Positions 59,388-64,000 of a stretch of 64,000 nt of DNA are shown piece after piece (positions within the stretch are counted from its first letter, which is position 1; the number at the start of each line of letters is the position of its first letter). The translations under genes and the position numbers were made by a program. Where the stretch lies: positions 236,043-300,042 of the forward strand of contig NZ_JAKRVY010000003.1 of assembly GCF_023638055.1 (NCBI RefSeq). Reading direction: 5' to 3'. Below the pieces are notes generated by a model, which worked only from the letters and a program-made list of their open reading frames with translations, was not told where the DNA came from and made no database searches. This DNA comes from Natranaeroarchaeum aerophilus. GTDB lineage: Archaea > Halobacteriota > Halobacteria > Halobacteriales > Natronoarchaeaceae.

Positions 59388-62078
59388 ATGCGATTGCACG
59401 ACAGGGACGTCCGGCAGGACGTGCGGGAACTCGGTGCACTGCTCGGTGACGTGCTGGAAGACCAGACGTCTCGGGAAGCCTTCGAGACTGTAGAGATGCT
59501 GCGTACGTCCGCGATAGATTATCGGGACGGCGAACTGGACTCTCGTGAGACGCTTCACGAGGAGCTAAACGGGTTGACGCCCGAGCGCGAGAGCATCGTC
59601 GCGCGTGCGTTCACCACGTACTTCGAGCTGATCAACCTCGCGGAGGAGCGCCAGCGCGTCCGCGCGATCCGGACCGCCTCCCACGAGGAAACGCTCGAGG
59701 ACAGCCTCGAAACGGCCGCCGAGGAGCTCCACGAACTGGACGACGACGAGCTCGAACAGGTGCTCGATGACGTTCTCATCGAGCCGACTTTCACCGCACA
59801 TCCGACCGAGGCCCGGCGCAAGACCGTAAAATCGAAGCTCCGCTCGGTGGCAAACCATCTCGAAACGCTCGACGAGCGACGGCTCACCAACAAAGAGACA
59901 GGGCAGGTCGAGCGGGATATCGATGCAGAGGTCACGAGCCTCTGGCAGACGCCACAGGTCAGGGACCGAAGCCCCGAGCCGGAAGACGAGGCCCGGAACG
60001 TCCAGTGGTACCTCGAAAACACCCTGTTCGACATCGTCGGCGAGGTCTACGACGAACTGGAAGACGCCTTCGAGGATGAACTCGGCGAAGAGATCGATAT
60101 CCCGAAGCTCGTCGAGTTCCGCTCGTGGGCCGGCAGTGACCGCGACGGTAATCCCTTCGTCACCCCCGAGGTGACGACGAACACGCTCGAACGGCAGCGC
60201 CGCGTCGTTCTCGATCGCTACCGCGACCAGCTCAAGAGCCTCTCGCGGGTGCTCAGTCAGGACGGCACCCGAATCGACGTCGGCGAACGCTTCGAAAAAT
60301 CACTCGCAGCCGACCGCGAGCGATTGCCCGGCCTGACCGAGGAAGTCGAAGAGCGCTATCCGAACGAGCCGTACCGCCAGAAGCTCAAGCTGATGCGCGA
60401 GCGCCTCAACCGGGTCGGCGACGTCCGTCCCGGCGGCTACGACCACGAGGACGAACTGGCGGAAGATCTGGCCGTTATCGAACAGAGTCTCCGTGCGAAC
60501 GGTGCCGACTCGGTCGCCGAGGCGTACATCGACCCACTGGCCCGTCAGGTCGACACGTTCGGCTTTACGCTCGCCAGCCTCGACCTGCGTGACCATCAGG
60601 AACAACACACAGAGACCGTCACCGAGGCCTTCGCGCGTGAGGGCATCGACTACGAGTCGATGGACGAAGACGAGCGCGTTGAGCTGCTTACGGAATCGAT
60701 CCTGCAGGACGAGCCGGTCGTCGACGTCTCGAACGACGAGGGCGTCTCCGATACCGCAGCGCGCGTGCTCGAGCGGTTTGACTCTCTTGCCGACTGGCAG
60801 GAGGAGTACGGCATTCAGGCGATCGACACCTACGCTATCTCGATGACCGAGGAGCCGAGCCACGTGCTGGAAGTGCTGTTCCTTGCGGATCAGGCCGACG
60901 TGGTCGACCTTCCCGGACACTGTGGGCTCGACATCGTCCCACTGCTGGAAACCGAGAGCGCGCTCTCGGGCGCGCGCCGGATCATGGGCACGCTGTTCGA
61001 GAACGAGGCCTACGCGAAGGCCCTCGAAGCACGGAACGACACCCAGGAGATCATGCTGGGCTACTCCGACTCGAACAAGGAGAACGGCTTCCTCGCGGCC
61101 AACTGGTCGCTGTACGAAAATCAGATTCGGCTCGGCGAGATCTGTGACGACTTCAACGTCACGATGCGGCTGTTCCACGGCCGCGGCGGCTCGATCTCCC
61201 GCGGTGGCGGCCCGATGAACGACGCCCTGCTCGCCCTGCCAAACAGCACGGTGACCGGTCAGGTCAAGTTCACCGAACAGGGCGAGGCCATCGCCGAAAA
61301 GTACTCCAACCCGCGCATCGCCGAGCGCAACATCGAGCAGATGCTCAACGCGCAACTGCGCGCCCGCAAGCGCTCGCTCCAGCAGCCCTACGAGGACGTC
61401 GAAGACGAGTGGATCGAGGCGATGGGGCTGATGGCCGACGTGGCTCGTGAGGAGTACCGTGACCTGCTCGATACCGACGGCTTCGTCGAGTACTTCGGGC
61501 AGGCGACGCCGATCGGCGTCATCGAGAACCTGAACCTCGGCTCGCGTCCAGCCTCCCGCTCGGGCGAGCGCAAGGTCGAGGATCTGCGTGCGATCCCGTG
61601 GGTCTTCTCGTGGACGCAGGCACGCTGTATCATCCCCGGCTGGTACTCGCTGGCGACCGCGATGGATGCCTATCTCGACGATGGTGGCGACATCGAGACG
61701 CTACAGGAGATGTACGACGGGTGGCCGTTCTTCCAGTCGATGCTCGACAACGCCGCGATGGCGATCGGGCGAACCGATCTGGACATCGCTGCCGAGTACG
61801 CCGACCTCGCCGATCCCGAACTCCGCGAACGGTTCTTCCCGCGAGTCTCCGGGGAGCACGAGCGAGCCCAGGAACTCGTCCTGGAGATCGCCGGTCGGGA
61901 CGATCCGATCGACCGCGACTGGCTCCAGAAGAGCCTCGAACGTCGGAACCCCTACGTCGATCCGCTCAACCTGCTCCAGACGCATCTGCTCTCCCAGACT
62001 CACCGCACGGATCTGGAAGAACGCACCCTGCGCCTGACGGTCAAGGGGATCGCGGCCGGGATGAAAAACACCGGATAA
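59388..62078 (+). CDS. ppc: Phosphoenolpyruvate carboxylase
   Basis: 896 residues, bacterial-type homotetramer length. Makes oxaloacetate from PEP and bicarbonate. TAHPTEARRK carries catalytic H138; FHGRGGSISRGGGP has the mobile GRGGS loop (H597-R599); GYSDSNKENG; and the C-terminal MKNTG matches the conserved tail that binds aspartate/effectors. TTTTAAC (59357-59363) lies about 27 bp before the ATG, consistent with a leaderless transcript. Replenishes the citric acid cycle during growth on sugars, which fits the saccharolytic neighbours. Followed by a clear hairpin terminator. Confidence 0.95.
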   Translation: MRLHDRDVRQDVRELGALLGDVLEDQTSREAFETVEMLRTSAIDYRDGELDSRETLHEELNGLTPERESIVARAFTTYFELINLAEERQRVRAIRTASHEETLEDSLETAAEELHELDDDELEQVLDDVLIEPTFTAHPTEARRKTVKSKLRSVANHLETLDERRLTNKETGQVERDIDAEVTSLWQTPQVRDRSPEPEDEARNVQWYLENTLFDIVGEVYDELEDAFEDELGEEIDIPKLVEFRSWAGSDRDGNPFVTPEVTTNTLERQRRVVLDRYRDQLKSLSRVLSQDGTRIDVGERFEKSLAADRERLPGLTEEVEERYPNEPYRQKLKLMRERLNRVGDVRPGGYDHEDELAEDLAVIEQSLRANGADSVAEAYIDPLARQVDTFGFTLASLDLRDHQEQHTETVTEAFAREGIDYESMDEDERVELLTESILQDEPVVDVSNDEGVSDTAARVLERFDSLADWQEEYGIQAIDTYAISMTEEPSHVLEVLFLADQADVVDLPGHCGLDIVPLLETESALSGARRIMGTLFENEAYAKALEARNDTQEIMLGYSDSNKENGFLAANWSLYENQIRLGEICDDFNVTMRLFHGRGGSISRGGGPMNDALLALPNSTVTGQVKFTEQGEAIAEKYSNPRIAERNIEQMLNAQLRARKRSLQQPYEDVEDEWIEAMGLMADVAREEYRDLLDTDGFVEYFGQATPIGVIENLNLGSRPASRSGERKVEDLRAIPWVFSWTQARCIIPGWYSLATAMDAYLDDGGDIETLQEMYDGWPFFQSMLDNAAMAIGRTDLDIAAEYADLADPELRERFFPRVSGEHERAQELVLEIAGRDDPIDRDWLQKSLERRNPYVDPLNLLQTHLLSQTHRTDLEERTLRLTVKGIAAGMKNTG

Positions 62079-62099
62079 CGCGTCGAAACGCGGTTTTTT
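62079..62099 (+). terminator. Hairpin plus T-run terminator of ppc
   Basis: CGCGT (62079-62083), loop CGAA, ACGCG (62088-62092), then G and TTTTTT (62094-62099), directly after the ppc stop codon. Confidence 0.7.
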
Positions 62100-62165
62100 G
62101 AGTCCGTTGTCGATCGAAGTCGAGGGCGGTTGATCTCTGTGGTCAGCGCAGTGGCCGGTCGCCAA

Positions 62166-62203
62166 TACTACAACTCTCGAAGTAAATAGCTACAGATATC
62201 GAA
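62166..62203. repeat. Two copies of the 22-bp-period motif
   Basis: TACTACAACTCTCGAA (62166-62181) and AGCTACAGATATCGAA (62188-62203), start to start 22 bp, each followed by GTAAA. Same CTACA-n4-TCGAA layout as the array at 7791-7850. Here it sits between the convergent ends of ppc and SRP54, so it is not an obvious promoter element. Confidence 0.6.
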
Positions 62204-62228
62204 GTAAAGACAAAGACGCACCGAAACG

Positions 62229-63626
62229 TCAGAACGGCCCGCCGTCGCCGCCAAGACCGCCCATCCCGCCCCCACCGCCGCCTTGCTGTTGCATCTTTTT
62301 CATCATGCGCTGCATGTCCCCGTCGCCCATGCCCTGGAACTGCTTGATCGTCTGTTCCATCATCTTGTGTTGCTGGAGCAGCTCGCGGACGCGCTCTTCG
62401 GGCTTGCCAGCCCCGCGGGCGATCCGCTCGATCTGGCTCGCGCCGATGGCACGGGGGTATTCGAGTTCGTTCTCGGTCATCGAGTCCATCACGACGTCGA
62501 AATCACGCATTCGGTCCTGCGTGACGTCCATCGCGTCGTCGGGTAGCTGGTCCATCATCCCGCCGCCCATGCCGGGGATCATGTCCATCACCTGGTCGAG
62601 CGGCCCCATGTTGTTCATCGCTTCCATCTGCTTTTGCATATCCTTGAGGGTAAAGGATCCCTGAAGCATATCCTCGGGGTCCCAGTCGTCCTCCTCTATC
62701 CCCGTCTCCTCCATCGCGCGCTCGACGCGCTCGGCGAGCTGTTTGAGATCGCCCATCCCGAGCAGTCGGGAGATGAAGCCGCTCGGCTCGAAGCGTTCGA
62801 CGTCGCCGACCTCCTCGCCGGTCCCGAGGAAGGCGATCGAGGAATCGGTCTGGTCGACCGCCGTGAGTGCCCCACCACCTTTCGCCGTCCCGTCGAGTTT
62901 CGTGATCATCACGCCGTCGATGCCGATGGACTCGTCGAACTGCTGGGCCTGCTCTTTTGCGCCCTGTCCGATCGCCGCGTCGAGTACGAGCAGGTTCCGG
63001 TCGGGATCGACGACCTCTTCGATCTGCTCGATCTCGTCAATCAGGTCGTCTTCGAGGGCGTGTCGACCCGCCGTGTCCACGATGTGGACGTCGGCGTCCG
63101 CGGTGGCTTCCAGGCCCTCGCGGGCGATCTGGACCGGGTCGTCGACGTCCGGATCGCCGTAGAACTCGACTTCCGCTCGTCCGGCCATCTGCTTGGCCTG
63201 ATCGTACGCGCCCGGGCGGAAGGTGTCAGTCTGGATCACGGCGGGCCGGAGCCCCTTCTTCGAGAACCACCACGCCATCTTCGCCGCGGAGGTCGTCTTC
63301 CCTGACCCCTGAAGCCCGGCGAGCATGATCGTCTGCTCTTCGAGCGGGAGCTCGGTGCTCTCGCCCACGAGCGCAACCATCTCCTCGTAGACGATCTTGA
63401 GGACGTGATCGCGCGCCGATGTGCCCGCCGGCGGATCCTCGTCGAGTGCGCGCGTCTCGATACTGTCGGACAGATCCTGAACGAGCGAGATGTCGACGTC
63501 GGCCTGGATCAGCGAGCGCTGGATCTCGCGGACGACGTCCTCGACGTCTTCCTTCGTGATGCGTGTCTTCCCCTGCAGTTTGTCGAGCGTCCCGCGAAGG
63601 GACGTGCCGAGATCGTCGAGTACCAT
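62229..63626 (-). CDS. srp54: Signal recognition particle 54 kDa protein
   Basis: 465 residues. GTPase that with 7S RNA directs ribosomes making membrane proteins to the translocon. N domain 1-90, G domain with G1 [15 protein letters not shown]3 DTAGRH and G4 [11 protein letters not shown], and the Met-rich M domain (about 300-440) with [15 protein letters not shown] and the RNA-binding ARGAG region. Ends with a Gly-rich tail [15 protein letters not shown]. Complete. No 7S RNA gene is seen in this window. Confidence 0.96.
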   Translation of the reverse strand: MVLDDLGTSLRGTLDKLQGKTRITKEDVEDVVREIQRSLIQADVDISLVQDLSDSIETRALDEDPPAGTSARDHVLKIVYEEMVALVGESTELPLEEQTIMLAGLQGSGKTTSAAKMAWWFSKKGLRPAVIQTDTFRPGAYDQAKQMAGRAEVEFYGDPDVDDPVQIAREGLEATADADVHIVDTAGRHALEDDLIDEIEQIEEVVDPDRNLLVLDAAIGQGAKEQAQQFDESIGIDGVMITKLDGTAKGGGALTAVDQTDSSIAFLGTGEEVGDVERFEPSGFISRLLGMGDLKQLAERVERAMEETGIEEDDWDPEDMLQGSFTLKDMQKQMEAMNNMGPLDQVMDMIPGMGGGMMDQLPDDAMDVTQDRMRDFDVVMDSMTENELEYPRAIGASQIERIARGAGKPEERVRELLQQHKMMEQTIKQFQGMGDGDMQRMMKKMQQQGGGGGGMGGLGGDGGPF

Positions 63627-63877
63627 TTATCCCACGTACGCAAGCCAGTCGGTAAAGCCTTTCTCGCTGGGGTCGGCGATCGAACCCCCGCCGCGGTTGC
63701 GGTGGCGCGCGCTGGCGAGGCGTTCATGCCGAGCCAGCACCGTGCGAGGGACGGTGCCGCAGGCACCGAGGCTGGGGAGGAACGAGGCGACGTCTGGGTG
63801 GATTGAACGGGGCCACGCCGGTCGGGCGGGCTGTGGCCCGTAGCACCGCAGCGCAGCGAGGAGCGCGCGGCCACAGC
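63627..63877. other. Intergenic, no gene supported
   Basis: 251 bp upstream of srp54. Rich in GCGAGCAC-type low-complexity sequence, with frames on the minus strand that have the basic Arg/Pro composition typical of antisense shadows. Probably contains the srp54 promoter near its left end. Confidence 0.4.
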
Positions 63878-64000
63878 GCGGTCGAGCGGTGTGGGGGCGT
63901 TCGAGGTTCTGTTATCACTCACTGGACTACACTTCAGCCCAAAATGCGGTCGAGCGGTGTGGGGGCGTTCGAGGTTCTGTTATCACTCACTGGACTACAC
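63878..64000. repeat. 68-bp direct tandem repeat, second copy cut by window end
   Basis: Positions 63878-63945 repeat from 63946 onward with a period of 68 bp; all 55 visible bases of the second copy are identical to the first. The unit starts GCGGTCGAGCGG and contains TGTTATCACTCACTGGAC. Since the whole unit is identical, it is a tandem duplication rather than a repeat-spacer array. It may continue past the window. Confidence 0.85.

Noticed and set aside
63878..64000. Possible CRISPR start at the window end (period 68 bp)
   Set aside because: The full 55 visible bases of the second unit match the first, so there is no variable spacer; the repeat is also unlike haloarchaeal CRISPR repeats I remember.

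Overview
The window is chromosomal DNA of a halophilic archaeon (class Halobacteria). The proteins are strongly acidic, most genes are GC-rich, several signal peptides carry a twin-arginine (Tat) motif followed by a lipobox-type Cys, and there is a halocyanin, a fused double histone, an RPA-type OB-fold protein, RadA, TFS and many haloarchaea-only small proteins. Xylose isomerase together with two GH13 alpha-amylases points to a sugar-degrading genus such as Halorhabdus or a close relative; that placement is inferred, not proven.

Layout. 0-5.3 kb: a partial C-terminus, a zinc-finger protein, tRNA-Met/Ile2(CAT), tRNA-Asn, the CCA-adding enzyme, then a leftward set rpa2 - histone - histone deacetylase. 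5.5-6.0 kb: tRNA-Arg(GCG) followed by partial copies of its own 3' end and dense palindromes. 6-12.2 kb: secreted and membrane proteins, a DHH phosphoesterase, three UspA genes and a GNAT acetyltransferase. 12.4-23.9 kb: the 2-oxoacid dehydrogenase complex E1a-E1b-E2, split from its E3 gene (lpdA) by a 6.3-kb block holding an FAD oxidoreductase, a PQQ-type propeller lipoprotein and a conspicuously AT-rich secreted M6-like protease. 24-35 kb: halocyanin, prephenate dehydratase, Hsp20, a repeat lipoprotein, a 27-residue membrane microprotein, an XPD/DinG-like helicase, and many small conserved haloarchaeal genes. 35-44 kb: a peroxiredoxin with a C-terminal extension, a 1012-residue FAD/Fe-S D-lactate-type dehydrogenase, radA, a large cytoplasmic GH13 protein and PspAB. 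44.2-44.7 kb: tRNA-Arg(TCT), again followed by copies of its 3' end. 44.7-47.3 kb: two UspA proteins, an SdpI-like membrane protein and a [2Fe-2S] ferredoxin.

47.4-54 kb is the mobile part. A tnpB-only IS1341-type element sits in the stop codon of ilvD. A full tnpA-tnpB IS200/IS605-type element sits inside the Tat-signal codons of a secreted GH13 alpha-amylase, cutting it off from its promoter and start codon. Both elements share the same right-end hairpin, and their boundaries can be worked out from the restored reading frames.

54.1-64 kb: an RFAP-synthase-like GHMP protein, a run of a degenerate RecA/KaiC-like protein, a coiled-coil Zn protein and an acidic Zn protein, then transcription factor TFS, xylose isomerase, PEP carboxylase and SRP54. 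The window ends in a 68-bp direct repeat.

Metabolically, the amylases, xylose isomerase, lactate-type dehydrogenase, 2-oxoacid dehydrogenase and PEP carboxylase fit a carbohydrate-using heterotroph. The least explained signals are (1) a 16-bp motif repeated at exactly 22-bp spacing in two loci 54 kb apart, (2) serial tRNA-Arg 3'-end copies at two separate tRNA-Arg genes, (3) the two TnpB elements with a common right end, and (4) the degenerate-ATPase / coiled-coil / Zn-protein run next to TFS.
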